The notes: generated from the sequence alone by a model not told the origin. DNA of 64,000 nt from an uncultured Pelagibacteraceae bacterium (GCA_902573755.1 CACGLD010000001.1:1-64000), one strand, 5' to 3'. Shown: positions 12,317 to 26,243, counted from the first letter of the stretch. Made by a program: numbers and translations.

Positions 12317-13995
12317 CATTTTTAAAAATAAATAATCTTAGTGTTGATTATCAAATGAGAAAAGAAACAGTTTATGCTGCTAAGAACGTAAATATTGAGG
12401 TTAACAAAGGAGAAATTTTAGGATTAGTTGGAGAATCTGGATCGGGAAAAAGTACTGTAGGGAATGCTATAATAAATTTAATTGATGAACCAGGTAAGGT
12501 TTCTAGTGGCTCAGTTATTTTAGGTGATCTTAATATTCATGAAAATTCTGAAAGTATTGTTAAATATAGGGGAAATAAAATTGGATTAATATTTCAAGAT
12601 CCTCAAACTTCGCTTAACCCAATTCTTACAGTGGGTGAACAGTTAATTGAAACAATTCAAACTCATCTTAAATTAAGCAAAGAAGAAGCAAAAAATAAAT
12701 CTATAAATTTATTAAAAGAGGTTGGTATAAAAGATGCAGAGGTAAGATTTGATAATTATCCTCACCAATTTTCAGGCGGAATGAGACAGCGAGTAGTAAT
12801 TTCTCTAGCTCTATGTTGTGAACCAGAGTTGTTAATTGCAGATGAGCCAACAACAGCATTAGATGTATCAATTCAGTCTCAGATTTTAGAACTAATTAAA
12901 AAATTAACAAAAGAAAGAAATCTTGCAGTTATCTTAATTACTCATGACATGGGAGTTATAGCTGAAACAGCAGATCGTGTAGCAGTTATGAAAAGTGGTA
13001 ATTTAGTTGAAATCGGTGAAACTAAAAAAATATTAACTAAACCACAAGAAAATTATACCAAAAGTTTAGTAAGTTCAGTTCCACCAACTAACAAAAAAAT
13101 TTCACGATTTGTAATAGTTGAAAAAGAAAATAGTGACAAAAAAGAAAATAATATCAAAATATTAAATAGATGGACAAAAAAAGGGATAATAGATCAAGAT
13201 TTAGTAAAGATAAAAAATTTGAGTAAAAGTTTTGATGATAATTTTTTTACAGAAAGTTCTAAGAATTCAGTGATGGCTGTTAATAATGTTTCTTTTGAAA
13301 TAAAAGAAGGCGAATCTTTTGGCTTAGTGGGAGAAAGTGGAAGTGGAAAATCCACAATTGCAAAAATGATTGTAAATTTATTTAAACCTACTTCTGGAAA
13401 TATCTTTTTTGATAAAGTTTGTATTACAAAAATAAAACAAAGATCCGAATTAATGAAATTTAGAAAACAAATTCAAATGATATTTCAAGATCCTTATTCT
13501 TCACTAAATGGAAGATTAAAAGTAAAAGACATAATTGCAGAACCAATTACACTTCACAATCCATCTATATCTACTTTAGACTTAAATAATTATATTTATG
13601 ATTTACTGGAGTCTGTGGAATTAACTCAAAAATCTGCTTATCGATATCCACATGAATTTTCAGGAGGACAGAGACAGAGAATATCAATTGCAAGAGCACT
13701 TGCCACACAACCAAGACTTTTAGTTTGTGACGAACCTACCTCTGCTTTGGATGTAAGTATCCAAGCTCAAATATTAAATTTACTTAAAGATCTACAAGAA
13801 CAATTAAATTTAACAATTTTATTTATTAGCCATGACCTGCCGGTTGTTAGACAAATGTGCGATAGAATTGGAGTCTTAAAAGATGGCAAATTATGTGAAG
13901 TTTCAAACACTGAGGACTTATTTTTAAAACCCGTCCATGAATACACAAGAGAACTTTTACGGTTAATGCCTAAAATTGAGTCTATTTATAATTAA
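12313..13995 (+). CDS. Tandem ABC ATPase (DppD-DppF-type fusion)
   Basis: Two Walker A motifs ([22 protein letters not shown]) and two signature motifs ([16 protein letters not shown]). The track start at 12208 overlaps the permease; ATG at 12313 gives an ATGA overlap with the permease stop. Confidence 0.93.
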   Translation: MTFLKINNLSVDYQMRKETVYAAKNVNIEVNKGEILGLVGESGSGKSTVGNAIINLIDEPGKVSSGSVILGDLNIHENSESIVKYRGNKIGLIFQDPQTSLNPILTVGEQLIETIQTHLKLSKEEAKNKSINLLKEVGIKDAEVRFDNYPHQFSGGMRQRVVISLALCCEPELLIADEPTTALDVSIQSQILELIKKLTKERNLAVILITHDMGVIAETADRVAVMKSGNLVEIGETKKILTKPQENYTKSLVSSVPPTNKKISRFVIVEKENSDKKENNIKILNRWTKKGIIDQDLVKIKNLSKSFDDNFFTESSKNSVMAVNNVSFEIKEGESFGLVGESGSGKSTIAKMIVNLFKPTSGNIFFDKVCITKIKQRSELMKFRKQIQMIFQDPYSSLNGRLKVKDIIAEPITLHNPSISTLDLNNYIYDLLESVELTQKSAYRYPHEFSGGQRQRISIARALATQPRLLVCDEPTSALDVSIQAQILNLLKDLQEQLNLTILFISHDLPVVRQMCDRIGVLKDGKLCEVSNTEDLFLKPVHEYTRELLRLMPKIESIYN

Positions 13996-14097
13996 TTTTT
14001 CGTAAGCCTAAAATGGTCTATTAAAAATGATAATTTTACTAATTATTTTGCAATCTCTCTCATAGATTGTATTATAGATTTTCTAAAAATTTTAGTT

Positions 14098-16703
<2,606 letters not shown>

Positions 16704-16708
16704 AAAAA

Positions 16709-17557
16709 ATGGCTACTGGCAGAGATGATTTTGTAATTGCCATTAGGTCAGCTTTCTTAAAAAAAAAAGATAAACAAAAATTTTCTTTACTTACTTTAAT
16801 TATTTTATCAATTTTTGTAATTGTTTTAAGTAATTTTGATTTTAAAGCAATACAATTTATTAAATTAGGAATTAATGAAGTAATTTATAGATCATCTCAT
16901 ATTGCATCAATCCCAGAAAATAAATTAAAAGAAATAACTTCAAAATTCAAATCACATATGGATTTGTATGAAAGTCATCAGAAAGAATTAATTAAAATAG
17001 AAAATTCTGACCAACTTAAATTACAAAATAAGTTTTTAACTGCAGAAAACGAAAAGCTTAGAGAGTTACTTGATGAAAGTATAAATTCACAAGAAATATT
17101 TGCCAGAGTTTTAATTGATAAAGACAGTCCATATTTAAAATCAGTAGTATTAAATAAAGGCACAAAAGATAAAGTAAAAATTGGAATGGCTGTTATTGAT
17201 GATGTTTATCTAGTTGGCCAAATAATTGAAGTAAATTATACAAATTCAAGGGCATTACTATTGTCTGACCTTAATAGCAAAATACCATCTGTTCTAGAGC
17301 CAGATGATATACAAGCTGTAATTTCTGGTACAGGAAGTGATTTTGGAAAAATTGAACATACTCAAGAAGAATTTAGAGAAGATTTTAAAAATAAAGAAAT
17401 TTTTGCTTACACCTCAGGTCTTGGTGGTTTATTCAAACCTGGTATACCAATTGGAAAAATTAACAACATATCAGAAGGAAAAATTAATTTTTTTTCTGAT
17501 TTTACACAACTCAACTATGTAAAAATAGTTTCTTATAAAATAGGTAGAGAAGAATAA
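16709..17557 (+). CDS. mreC: Rod shape-determining protein MreC
   Basis: Single TM plus coiled coil; LLSDLNSKIPSVLEPD; between mreB and mreD. Confidence 0.9.
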   Translation: MATGRDDFVIAIRSAFLKKKDKQKFSLLTLIILSIFVIVLSNFDFKAIQFIKLGINEVIYRSSHIASIPENKLKEITSKFKSHMDLYESHQKELIKIENSDQLKLQNKFLTAENEKLRELLDESINSQEIFARVLIDKDSPYLKSVVLNKGTKDKVKIGMAVIDDVYLVGQIIEVNYTNSRALLLSDLNSKIPSVLEPDDIQAVISGTGSDFGKIEHTQEEFREDFKNKEIFAYTSGLGGLFKPGIPIGKINNISEGKINFFSDFTQLNYVKIVSYKIGREE

Positions 17558-18075
17558 TGTCATCACTTAACAAAAGTTCTTTTTTAAAAATATTCTTATC
17601 CTACGTACCATTTATAATGTTATTTTTTTCTGTATTTAATGAATTTGATTTTAATTACTTAAAACTTGATTATTTTGCTTTTAATTTTGTTCATCTATTA
17701 ATTTTCTTTTGGACTTTAAGAAATCCTGATCAATTAGGCTATCTAGCAATTTTCTTTGCAGGAATAATTAATGATGTTGTAATAGGTATACCTATAGGAA
17801 TTAGTAGTTTTTGTTACCTTATTCTTTGCTCAGTAACAGCTTATATAAGAAACATTACTTTATCTCCAAACTTTATGAAGGACTGGATATCCTTATTATT
17901 CACAATTTTATTAATAAATTCAATTCAAGTAATTATTTTGGATTTAGTCTTTTTAACCAAAGTTGATTACACTAATTATTTGATTAACTCAGGTTTTACT
18001 TTCTTATTTTATCCAATATTTTTTTTATTTTTTAATTTTTTAAACGAGAGAATTTCATATCAAACAAATGATTAG
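17557..18075 (+). CDS. mreD: Rod shape-determining protein MreD
   Basis: Multi-TM 172 aa protein between mreC and the PBP2 gene. Confidence 0.82.
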   Translation: MSSLNKSSFLKIFLSYVPFIMLFFSVFNEFDFNYLKLDYFAFNFVHLLIFFWTLRNPDQLGYLAIFFAGIINDVVIGIPIGISSFCYLILCSVTAYIRNITLSPNFMKDWISLLFTILLINSIQVIILDLVFLTKVDYTNYLINSGFTFLFYPIFFLFFNFLNERISYQTND

Positions 18076-19990
18076 ATCTAATTCAGGAATAAGAAAAACA
18101 GATGTAATTAATAGAAGGATGTTCATAATCGGAGCAGCAAAAGTAGTAGTTTTTGTTGGTATCGTTGCTCGTTTATTTTCTCTTCAAATAAACGAAAATA
18201 AAAAATATTTAACACTTTCGGATAAAAATAGAATTAGAGAATGGAAGCTCCCACCTACTAGGGGAAATATTGTTGATTATTTTGGAAATATAATTGCGGG
18301 GAATTTAAAAGTATATCAATTACATATAATTCCAGAGCAAGTTGAGAATTTTAATTATTTACTAGTTAGATTGAGAAACCTTTTAAATCTAAGTGATAAA
18401 AGAATTGCAAGAATAAATAAATTAAAAGCAGAGCTAAAACCATGGGATAGTATTATTGTTTCTGAAAACCTAAGCTGGAGTCAATTTGTAAAAATTAATA
18501 ATTATTTATACGATCTTGTTGGAGTTAAACCAGTAATGACAATCTCCAGAAACTATCCATTTAATGATGTGTACACACATGTGCTTGGATATGTGAGTCA
18601 ACCAAATGAAGAAGAAATTTTAGAAAATGAAATTATCCAAGAAAGATTTGTACCAGGAATGAAAATTGGAAAACTGGGCTTAGAGAAAAGACTTGAAAAT
18701 CATTTAATTGGAACAAATGCTATTCAAAGATATGAAGTAAATGCTTACGGTAAAAGGATTAATCAACTTGAGCATCAAAAAGGTGAGCAAGGATCAAAAA
18801 TACGTTTAACTGTAGATACAGAAATACAAAAAGCTTGTGGGAAATTGTTAAATGAAAAAGCAGGATCTATAAGTGTAATGGATATTTATACTGGAGATAT
18901 AATAGCAATGTATTCATCTCCATCTTATAATCCAAATTTATTTTTATTTGGAATAAGTCAAGATGAGTGGCAATTAATTAGAAATAATCCATTAAAACCA
19001 CTAATAAACAAAACTCTTTCGGGTCTATACTCACCAGGCTCAACAATAAAACCTATCGTTGCGCTTTCAGCTTTAGAAAACAAAGTAATAGATACAAAGT
19101 TTAAAGTTAAATGCACAGGAAAAATGGAGTTATATGGACAAACGTTTCACTGTTGGAAGGAAAAGGGACATGGTTGGGTTAGTCTGAAAAATGCAATGAA
19201 ACAATCTTGTGATACATATTTTTATGAGGTTGCTAGATTATTAGGTGTTGATAGATTAAACATTACAGCTGAAAAGTTTGGCTTAGGTAAAAAAGTTCTC
19301 GGTGATTATTTCGATAATGAAAAAAAAGGATTATTTCCAAATACTAAATGGAAAAAAAATAATCTTGGTAAAGGCTGGGTATTAGGAGAGACCTTAATAA
19401 CAGGTATTGGACAAGGCTATATACAATCAACTCCTTTACAACTTTGTATGATGACCGCACAAATTGCAAATGGAGGCTTTGCTTTAAAACCGAAAATAAT
19501 TGTCGATAGTAATCCAATTTCTTATGAGGATGCAAAACAATCAATGGAAAGTGGATTATTATTTGATACCGACTCTGAGGAATTGTTAGACAAAAAGTTA
19601 TTTAAAAACCAAAGAAATATTAAGATTGTTCAAGAAGCAATGTTTGCTTCAACCAATGAAAGATTTGGAACTTCTTATAAATCAAGAATTGATGACCCTA
19701 AATATCAATTTGCAGGAAAAACTGGAACAGCCCAGGTCAAGAGAATTAGTAAAAGAGAGAGGGAATTGGATTTAGAATTAGAGCAAATACCATACAAAGA
19801 TAGAGATCATGCTTTGTATGTTGCTTATGGACCATATGTTAACCCGCGATATGCGCTTAGTATAATTGTTGAGCATGGTGGTTCAGGAAGTAAGGCGGCA
19901 GCACCAATTGCAAAAAAATTATTTAAATTAATCATCGACAGACATGATTTAAGAAATAAACAATCAAATTTTGAGAGGATTACTGTTTAA
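18068..19990 (+). CDS. mrdA: Penicillin-binding protein 2
   Basis: Transpeptidase motifs YSPGSTIKP and AGKTGTAQV; mre context. Confidence 0.95.
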   Translation: MIRSNSGIRKTDVINRRMFIIGAAKVVVFVGIVARLFSLQINENKKYLTLSDKNRIREWKLPPTRGNIVDYFGNIIAGNLKVYQLHIIPEQVENFNYLLVRLRNLLNLSDKRIARINKLKAELKPWDSIIVSENLSWSQFVKINNYLYDLVGVKPVMTISRNYPFNDVYTHVLGYVSQPNEEEILENEIIQERFVPGMKIGKLGLEKRLENHLIGTNAIQRYEVNAYGKRINQLEHQKGEQGSKIRLTVDTEIQKACGKLLNEKAGSISVMDIYTGDIIAMYSSPSYNPNLFLFGISQDEWQLIRNNPLKPLINKTLSGLYSPGSTIKPIVALSALENKVIDTKFKVKCTGKMELYGQTFHCWKEKGHGWVSLKNAMKQSCDTYFYEVARLLGVDRLNITAEKFGLGKKVLGDYFDNEKKGLFPNTKWKKNNLGKGWVLGETLITGIGQGYIQSTPLQLCMMTAQIANGGFALKPKIIVDSNPISYEDAKQSMESGLLFDTDSEELLDKKLFKNQRNIKIVQEAMFASTNERFGTSYKSRIDDPKYQFAGKTGTAQVKRISKRERELDLELEQIPYKDRDHALYVAYGPYVNPRYALSIIVEHGGSGSKAAAPIAKKLFKLIIDRHDLRNKQSNFERITV

Positions 19991-21115
19991 ATGTTTCAGC
20001 ACGATAGATTGAGTAATGAGATTACATTATTTCAAAAAATAAAAAACTTAGACTACATACTATTGATTTCCGTCATCCTTCTTTCTGTATTAAGTGTTTT
20101 TGTTATGTATTCTACAGATGGTGGTGAAATACTTTTTCATACAAAAAATCATTTTGTAAAACTCGCAGTTTTTTTCCCTCTTATGATTTTTGTGGCTTTC
20201 TTTAACATCAAATTTTGGCATAACTTCTCTTATATAATCTACCTTATAGTAATACTTTTATTAATTTATGTTTCGTTTTTCGGAATAAAGTCCTCTGGTT
20301 CACAAAGATGGATGGATCTTTATTTATTTGTTCTGCAACCTTCAGAACTTATGAAAGTAGCAATTATAATGTGTCTTGCAAAATATTTTCATAGAATAAA
20401 AATAGAAAATGTTAATTCATTTACCAGCATAACTATTGTGTTATCGATTATAATAATTCCAATAATTTTTGTAATTTCTCAACCTGATCTTGGTACATCT
20501 ATATTAATTGCTTTAAGTGGATTAATAATTTTGTGGTTAGCTGGCATGAAAATTAAATATTTTATATACTCGTTTATTACTTTCTTAATTTCGCTTCCAT
20601 TTATAATCTCATTTCTTAAACCATATCAAAAACTGAGAATATTAACTTTTTTAGATCCAGATAGAGATCCATTGGGTGCTGGATATCAAATTATACAGTC
20701 AAAAATAGCTATCGGCTCAGGCGGCCTTAATGGAAAAGGTTTTTTAAAAGGAACTCAGAGCTACTTAGATTTTTTACCTGAAAAACATACAGATTTTATA
20801 TTTACTTTATTTTCAGAAGAGTTTGGTTTTATAGGCTCAGTTGGTCTATTAATATTATACTCAATAATAATTTTTAGAATTATAAGAATAGGATCTATTT
20901 CAAGAAGTAATTTTGCTAGACTTTTTTGTTTTGGTTATGCTTTTGCAATTTTTATTTATATTGTAGTAAATTTATCTATGGTTTTAGGTCTGCTACCTAT
21001 AGTTGGTTCTCCATTACCTATCATGTCGTATGGAGGTTCTTCAATGTTAGCCACTATGATTGGTTTTGGCATAGTATTGAGTGCAAAAATTAATCATAAA
21101 CAAATGATTGCATAA
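19991..21115 (+). CDS. rodA: Rod shape-determining protein RodA (SEDS)
   Basis: Polytopic; LQPSELMKVAIIM, PIVGSPLPIMSYGGSSML. Confidence 0.95.
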   Translation: MFQHDRLSNEITLFQKIKNLDYILLISVILLSVLSVFVMYSTDGGEILFHTKNHFVKLAVFFPLMIFVAFFNIKFWHNFSYIIYLIVILLLIYVSFFGIKSSGSQRWMDLYLFVLQPSELMKVAIIMCLAKYFHRIKIENVNSFTSITIVLSIIIIPIIFVISQPDLGTSILIALSGLIILWLAGMKIKYFIYSFITFLISLPFIISFLKPYQKLRILTFLDPDRDPLGAGYQIIQSKIAIGSGGLNGKGFLKGTQSYLDFLPEKHTDFIFTLFSEEFGFIGSVGLLILYSIIIFRIIRIGSISRSNFARLFCFGYAFAIFIYIVVNLSMVLGLLPIVGSPLPIMSYGGSSMLATMIGFGIVLSAKINHKQMIA

Positions 21116-21158
21116 TTTGTCACCCTGATAATTTAATATTTACTTGTATAACAATTTT

Positions 21159-22400
21159 ATGAATAAAAATCTTAAAGTAGGAATAGTTGGAGCAGGAATT
21201 CAAGGTGTATCTAACGCATTGTTTCTTCAAAAAAAAGGTTTCAATGTAACTATTTTTGACAGAGATAACCCAGGTAGCCAAGCCGCCTCTTATGGCAATG
21301 CAGGTCACTTTTCACCTTATGCATCTCTTTCTTTAAACAGAACTGATGTTTTGGCAGATGTCCCAGCTATGTTACTCAGTTCCACAGGTCCCCTTGCCTT
21401 AAAATGGAACTACGTTCCTAAAATGATTCCATGGTTTTTAAAGTTTATAATGAATACTTCCAAAACCAAGATGATGCATACTGCTAAAAATATGCACCAA
21501 ATTTTAGATTTAGCTTTACCTGCATATGATGAACTATTTGAAGAGATAGACTTAGAAGGTTTAGTTGAAAACAAAGGAATTCTTTATATTTGGAATGATA
21601 AAGATTTAAAAAGTAGAGAATTAGAAATCAGAGTAAGGGAAGAATTAGGAGTTGAACAACAATTAGTAAATAAAGCTGAGATTCATGATCTTGAACCTCA
21701 TATAAAACCATTTTACCATGCAGGCGTTTATTATCCTTATGCAAGACACGCAAGAAATCCAAAAAGAATTCTTTTAAAATTATTTGATTTATTTTTGAAA
21801 AAAGGTGGAAAATTTAACAAAGTAAATATTAAAAATATTAATTTTGATGAAGAAAAACCGGTTTTTAAAACTGAAACTCAAAGTTATGTTTTTGATAAAG
21901 CAGTAATAGCTTGTGGAGCTTTTTCAAAAAAATTAACAGATAATCTAGGAGAAAAAATACCCTTAGATACAGAGCGTGGATATCATGTTCATTTCAAAAA
22001 TTGTGATCATTTATTAAGTCGACCTGTGATATTTTCTAACCGCGGATTTGGAATTACACCGATGGAACAAGGTTTAAGAGTTGTTGGAACTGTAGAATTC
22101 GGTGGATTAGATAATCCATTATCTAAATCAAGAGTTAAAAATTTGATAAATAATGCAAAATATATGCTTGGTGATTTACCAGAACATGAGGATGAGTGGC
22201 TAGGATTTAGACCCACTTTACCAGATTTTTTACCTGTTATGGGGCCATCAAAAAATTACAAAAATATTTACTATTGTTTTGGGCATCATCATTTAGGATG
22301 GACTTTAGGTCCGATTTCTGGAAAGATTGTTTCAGGGATGATAGCGAACGAAAATACAAATTTAGATTTAAAACCTTATAGTTCGCTTAGATTTAGTTAA
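21159..22400 (+). CDS. FAD-dependent amino-acid oxidase/dehydrogenase (DadA-like, DAO family)
   Basis: VGIVGAGIQGVSNALFLQKKGFNVTIFDRD; ATG at 21159 preferred over upstream TTG at 21144. Confidence 0.88.
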   Translation: MNKNLKVGIVGAGIQGVSNALFLQKKGFNVTIFDRDNPGSQAASYGNAGHFSPYASLSLNRTDVLADVPAMLLSSTGPLALKWNYVPKMIPWFLKFIMNTSKTKMMHTAKNMHQILDLALPAYDELFEEIDLEGLVENKGILYIWNDKDLKSRELEIRVREELGVEQQLVNKAEIHDLEPHIKPFYHAGVYYPYARHARNPKRILLKLFDLFLKKGGKFNKVNIKNINFDEEKPVFKTETQSYVFDKAVIACGAFSKKLTDNLGEKIPLDTERGYHVHFKNCDHLLSRPVIFSNRGFGITPMEQGLRVVGTVEFGGLDNPLSKSRVKNLINNAKYMLGDLPEHEDEWLGFRPTLPDFLPVMGPSKNYKNIYYCFGHHHLGWTLGPISGKIVSGMIANENTNLDLKPYSSLRFS

Positions 22401-23303
22401 GTGACTAAAGATAATAATTTTTTAGCTTATTTATATCTATTTTTAACAGTAACTTTCTGGGCAGGAAATTTTGTAGTAGGTAAACTTGCAAGCTTTTACG
22501 AAGTTCCACCTTTTTCACTAAATTTTTATAGATGGTTTTTTGCATGGTTAATTTTAGCACCTTTTACAATTCCTGAATTATTAGAGAAAAGAAATTATAT
22601 AATTAAAAACTATAAGCTTTTCATTATTTTGGGTGTTACTAGCATAACCATATTTAATTCCATAGTTTATTATTCATTAAATTTTACTCAAGTTATTAGC
22701 GGTGTGTTAATGATTTCAACTATACCAGTAATGATTATGTTATTCTCTTCAATTTTAAAAATTGAAAAAACAAATATTTTTCAAATTATAGGAGTAATTC
22801 TTTCTTTTGCTGGTGTAATTGTGATTATTACAAAAGCAAATTTGGAGATATTAAAAAATTTAGATTTCAATAAAGGTGATATTACAATGGTGATAGCAAT
22901 GTTTTCATGGGCATTATATTCAACATTATTAAAGGGAAAACAATATGAGTTAACTCAAATATCATTACTTCAAGTAGTAATTACTTTTGGTTTAATATTT
23001 TTGATTCCAGTTTATTTTATTGAATATCAAATTGGCTTTAGGATTAATTTAGAATTACCTTTTATTTTAATTTTATCTTATGTTGTTTTGTTTCCAGGTT
23101 TGGCATCTTTTATTTTATGGATAAAAGGAATATCTATGATTGGTGCTAATCGTTCTGGTGTTTTTTTACACCTAATGCCAATTTTGAGCGCAATAATGGC
23201 GATGTTTTTTTTTAGTGAAAAATTTATGTTTTATCATATTTTAGGCGCTTGTTTCATTATTACAGGAATATTGTTATCAAATAAGAAAGTTAAAAATGCT
23301 TAA
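22401..23303 (+). CDS. EamA/DMT-superfamily transporter (GTG start)
   Basis: About 10 TM, two EamA repeats. Confidence 0.88.
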   Translation: MTKDNNFLAYLYLFLTVTFWAGNFVVGKLASFYEVPPFSLNFYRWFFAWLILAPFTIPELLEKRNYIIKNYKLFIILGVTSITIFNSIVYYSLNFTQVISGVLMISTIPVMIMLFSSILKIEKTNIFQIIGVILSFAGVIVIITKANLEILKNLDFNKGDITMVIAMFSWALYSTLLKGKQYELTQISLLQVVITFGLIFLIPVYFIEYQIGFRINLELPFILILSYVVLFPGLASFILWIKGISMIGANRSGVFLHLMPILSAIMAMFFFSEKFMFYHILGACFIITGILLSNKKVKNA

Positions 23304-24246
23304 AGTTGCTATATTAGATGATTACCAGAACGTTGCCCAACAGTTTGTAGATTTAGAAAAACTATCTGGGAAATATGAGTTTAAAATTTTTAGCGAACCT
23401 TTTTTAGATGAAGCAGATGCAATTGATCAATTAGCTGATTTTGAAGCTTTACTAATAATGAGAGAAAGAACTCCAATTACAAAAAATTTAATTGATAATT
23501 TAAATGATTTAAAATTTGTAATCACAAGTGGATTACGAAATAGATCTATTGATTTAGAAGCTGCAAAGAAAAGAAAAATTATAGTTTGCGGAACAGATAT
23601 AAATATTAACCCAACGCCTGAATTAACTTGGGCACTAATTCTTGGCTTGGCTAGAAATTTTAAAGAAGAGTTCGATAATATGTATCAAGGATATTGGCAA
23701 ACTACTATTGGTGTAGAACTAAAAGGGAAAATTTTAGGTTTAATAGGATTAGGCAGGGTAGGTAGTGAAGTTGCTAAAATCGGAAAAGCTTTTGGTATGC
23801 AAGTAATGGCCTGGAGTGAAAATCTTAACTTAGATAAGTGTAAAGAATTAGACGTACTACCTTGCAGTAAAGAAGATTTAATTACAAATTCTGATGTTCT
23901 TTCAATTCATGTTCAAGGAGGTGAAAGATACAAAGACTGCATTAGTTTAAAAGAATTAGATAAAATGAAAAAAACAGCTTTTTTGATAAATACATCTCGT
24001 GGACCTATTGTAAATGAGGATGATTTGATTATTGCTTTATCAACCAATGTAATTGCTGGTGCAGGAATTGATGTATATGAAAAAGAGCCTTTACCTGAAA
24101 ATAATAAGCTTAGATTTTTACCAAATGCATTGCTCACACCACACATTGGTTATGTTACAGCTGAAAATTATAGTATTTTTTATAATCAAATGATCCAAGG
24201 ATTAGAGGCTTGTGTAAATGGAAAGCCAATTAGAGAAATAAAGTGA
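23296..24246 (+). CDS. D-2-hydroxyacid dehydrogenase family protein
   Basis: GLIGLGRVGSEVAKIGKAFGMQV Rossmann motif; LINTSRGPIVNEDDL; LTPHIGY. Confidence 0.92.
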   Translation: MLKVAILDDYQNVAQQFVDLEKLSGKYEFKIFSEPFLDEADAIDQLADFEALLIMRERTPITKNLIDNLNDLKFVITSGLRNRSIDLEAAKKRKIIVCGTDININPTPELTWALILGLARNFKEEFDNMYQGYWQTTIGVELKGKILGLIGLGRVGSEVAKIGKAFGMQVMAWSENLNLDKCKELDVLPCSKEDLITNSDVLSIHVQGGERYKDCISLKELDKMKKTAFLINTSRGPIVNEDDLIIALSTNVIAGAGIDVYEKEPLPENNKLRFLPNALLTPHIGYVTAENYSIFYNQMIQGLEACVNGKPIREIK

Positions 24247-24983
24247 GAGCAAGAAGCCTTAGTTTTTTACTCAAGTATAATATTAAAATATTTAGAAATA
24301 TTTACTTCTTATACAATATATATTTTAGAAACTTCAAATATCTATCCAAAAGTTCACAATTTGGCGAAGATTTATTTTTAAAAAATTTTTTTAAAAAACA
24401 AAATAAAGGTAATTATTTAGATCTAGGATGTTTTCATCCAATTAGGGATAATAACACTTATCAATTATACAAAAAGGGCTGGAAGGGAATAAATATAGAT
24501 TTAAATTCATTATCTATAGAACTATTTAATTTTTTTAGACCTAATGATATAAATTTAAATATAGGTTTAGCTAAAAATAAAGGCTTTAAAAAACTTTATT
24601 TTTCAGGAGATTTTTCACCACTTAATTCCTTTGATAAAAATCATTTAAAATTTTTAAGTAAAAATTTTAACTTAGAAATAGCAAAAATAAATCATAGAAA
24701 AATTAGAACACAAAATATAAATAATATTTTAAAAAAATATAAATTTGCAAAAGTTGATTTTTTGACTATTGATTTAGAAGGTTATGAGTATGAGATCATA
24801 AAAACACTTAATTTTAAAAAAATTAAAATAAATTTAATGTGCATTGAAATTCTATCCCACAATTTGAAATCAAAAAAAAATTATCAAAATATATTGAAAA
24901 TTTTAAAAAAGAATAATTTCAAATTCATTTATAAAACGGGTGTAAATTACTTTTTTAAAAACTTAAAATGGAACTTCCAGTAG
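24243..24983 (+). CDS. FkbM-family methyltransferase (GTG start)
   Basis: QFGEDLFLKNFF...GNYLDLGCFHP...GWKGINIDLN; VDFLTIDLEGYEYEII. Confidence 0.82.
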   Translation: MRARSLSFLLKYNIKIFRNIYFLYNIYFRNFKYLSKSSQFGEDLFLKNFFKKQNKGNYLDLGCFHPIRDNNTYQLYKKGWKGINIDLNSLSIELFNFFRPNDINLNIGLAKNKGFKKLYFSGDFSPLNSFDKNHLKFLSKNFNLEIAKINHRKIRTQNINNILKKYKFAKVDFLTIDLEGYEYEIIKTLNFKKIKINLMCIEILSHNLKSKKNYQNILKILKKNNFKFIYKTGVNYFFKNLKWNFQ

Positions 24984-25867
24984 TTAATCATAAAGATTAT
25001 ACCGCAAAAATAGGGGATGATCACAAATTTCCAATTAATAAATTTGGAGAACTAGCAAACTACTTAATCCAAAATAAAATAGTAAAAAAATTTCACAAAC
25101 CATCGCCTTGCTCATTTGAAACATTAAGTTATGCACATTCAAAAAATTATATTTTAGATATTCAAAACAAAACTTTAAGTAAAGAGGGAGTAAAAAAAAT
25201 TGGATTTCCACTTGTTGATAGTGTTGTGCAAAGATCTTTAGTTGCTACTGGTGGAACTGTGCTAGCATCTAAACTTGCAATCAATTATGGCATCTCATGT
25301 AATACTGCAGGTGGGAGTCACCACGCAAGTTATGATGGAGGTGCAGGTTATTGTGTATTTAATGATGTTGCAGTTGCGTCACATTACTTACTTAATAGAG
25401 GTCTAGCTAATAAAATTTTAATTGTTGATTTAGATGTTCATCAAGGAAATGGTAATTCAGAAATTTTTAAAGATAATAGAAGTGTTTTTACGTTTAGCAT
25501 GCATTCAAAAACCAATTATCCAGCAAAAAAATCAAATAGCAATTTAGATGTAGAACTTGAGGATAACTTAGAGGATGATGAGTACATAAAGACTCTCAAA
25601 CAATATTTAAAAGAGCTTAATCAAGAAAATTTTGATTTTGTTTTTTATATAGCTGGTGTTGATATTCATTTTAATGACCGATTAGGAAAATTAAAAATCT
25701 CTGACGAGGGCATTCAATTAAGAGATGAACTTGTGGTAGAAAACTTTTTTTCTAGACGAATACCATTTTGTGGGGTTTTGGGTGGTGGTTATAATAAAGA
25801 TTTTAATAAACTTGTTGAATTACATTCAATGTTACATCAATCTTGTGCTAAATATATGAGTTCATGA
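24968..25867 (+). CDS. Histone deacetylase / acetoin utilisation family amidohydrolase
   Basis: GGSHHASYDGGAGYCVFNDVAVA and VDLDVHQGNGNSEIF metal-site motifs. Confidence 0.93.
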   Translation: MELPVVNHKDYTAKIGDDHKFPINKFGELANYLIQNKIVKKFHKPSPCSFETLSYAHSKNYILDIQNKTLSKEGVKKIGFPLVDSVVQRSLVATGGTVLASKLAINYGISCNTAGGSHHASYDGGAGYCVFNDVAVASHYLLNRGLANKILIVDLDVHQGNGNSEIFKDNRSVFTFSMHSKTNYPAKKSNSNLDVELEDNLEDDEYIKTLKQYLKELNQENFDFVFYIAGVDIHFNDRLGKLKISDEGIQLRDELVVENFFSRRIPFCGVLGGGYNKDFNKLVELHSMLHQSCAKYMSS

Positions 25868-26238
25868 CGAAAAAAATAAATCCAAATTTAACTGCTGAGC
25901 AAAAATTAATTTTATTTGAGGAAGGTACTGAACGTGCTGGGTCAAGTGAACTTAATCACGAAAAAAGGGAGGGAAGTTTTCATTGTGCAAACTGTGGTGA
26001 AAAATTATTTGATTCAAAAACAAAATATGAGAGTGGATCAGGCTGGCCTTCCTTTTATGAATCTTTGCCTGACGTATTTGAAACTAAAACAGATCATCAC
26101 ATAGGTTATGCAAGAACTGAATATCATTGTAAAAGATGTGGAGGTCATCACGGACATATATTTGATGATGGACCTGAACCTACAGGAAAACGATTTTGTA
26201 ACAATGGGGTATGTTTAGTTTTTAAACCTAAGAGCTAA
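25864..26238 (+). CDS. msrB: Peptide-methionine (R)-S-oxide reductase
   Basis: FHCANCGEKLFDSKTKYESGSGWPSFYE, CxxC pairs, GKRFCNNGVCLVF. Confidence 0.96.
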   Translation: MTKKINPNLTAEQKLILFEEGTERAGSSELNHEKREGSFHCANCGEKLFDSKTKYESGSGWPSFYESLPDVFETKTDHHIGYARTEYHCKRCGGHHGHIFDDGPEPTGKRFCNNGVCLVFKPKS

Positions 26239-26243
26239 ATATA

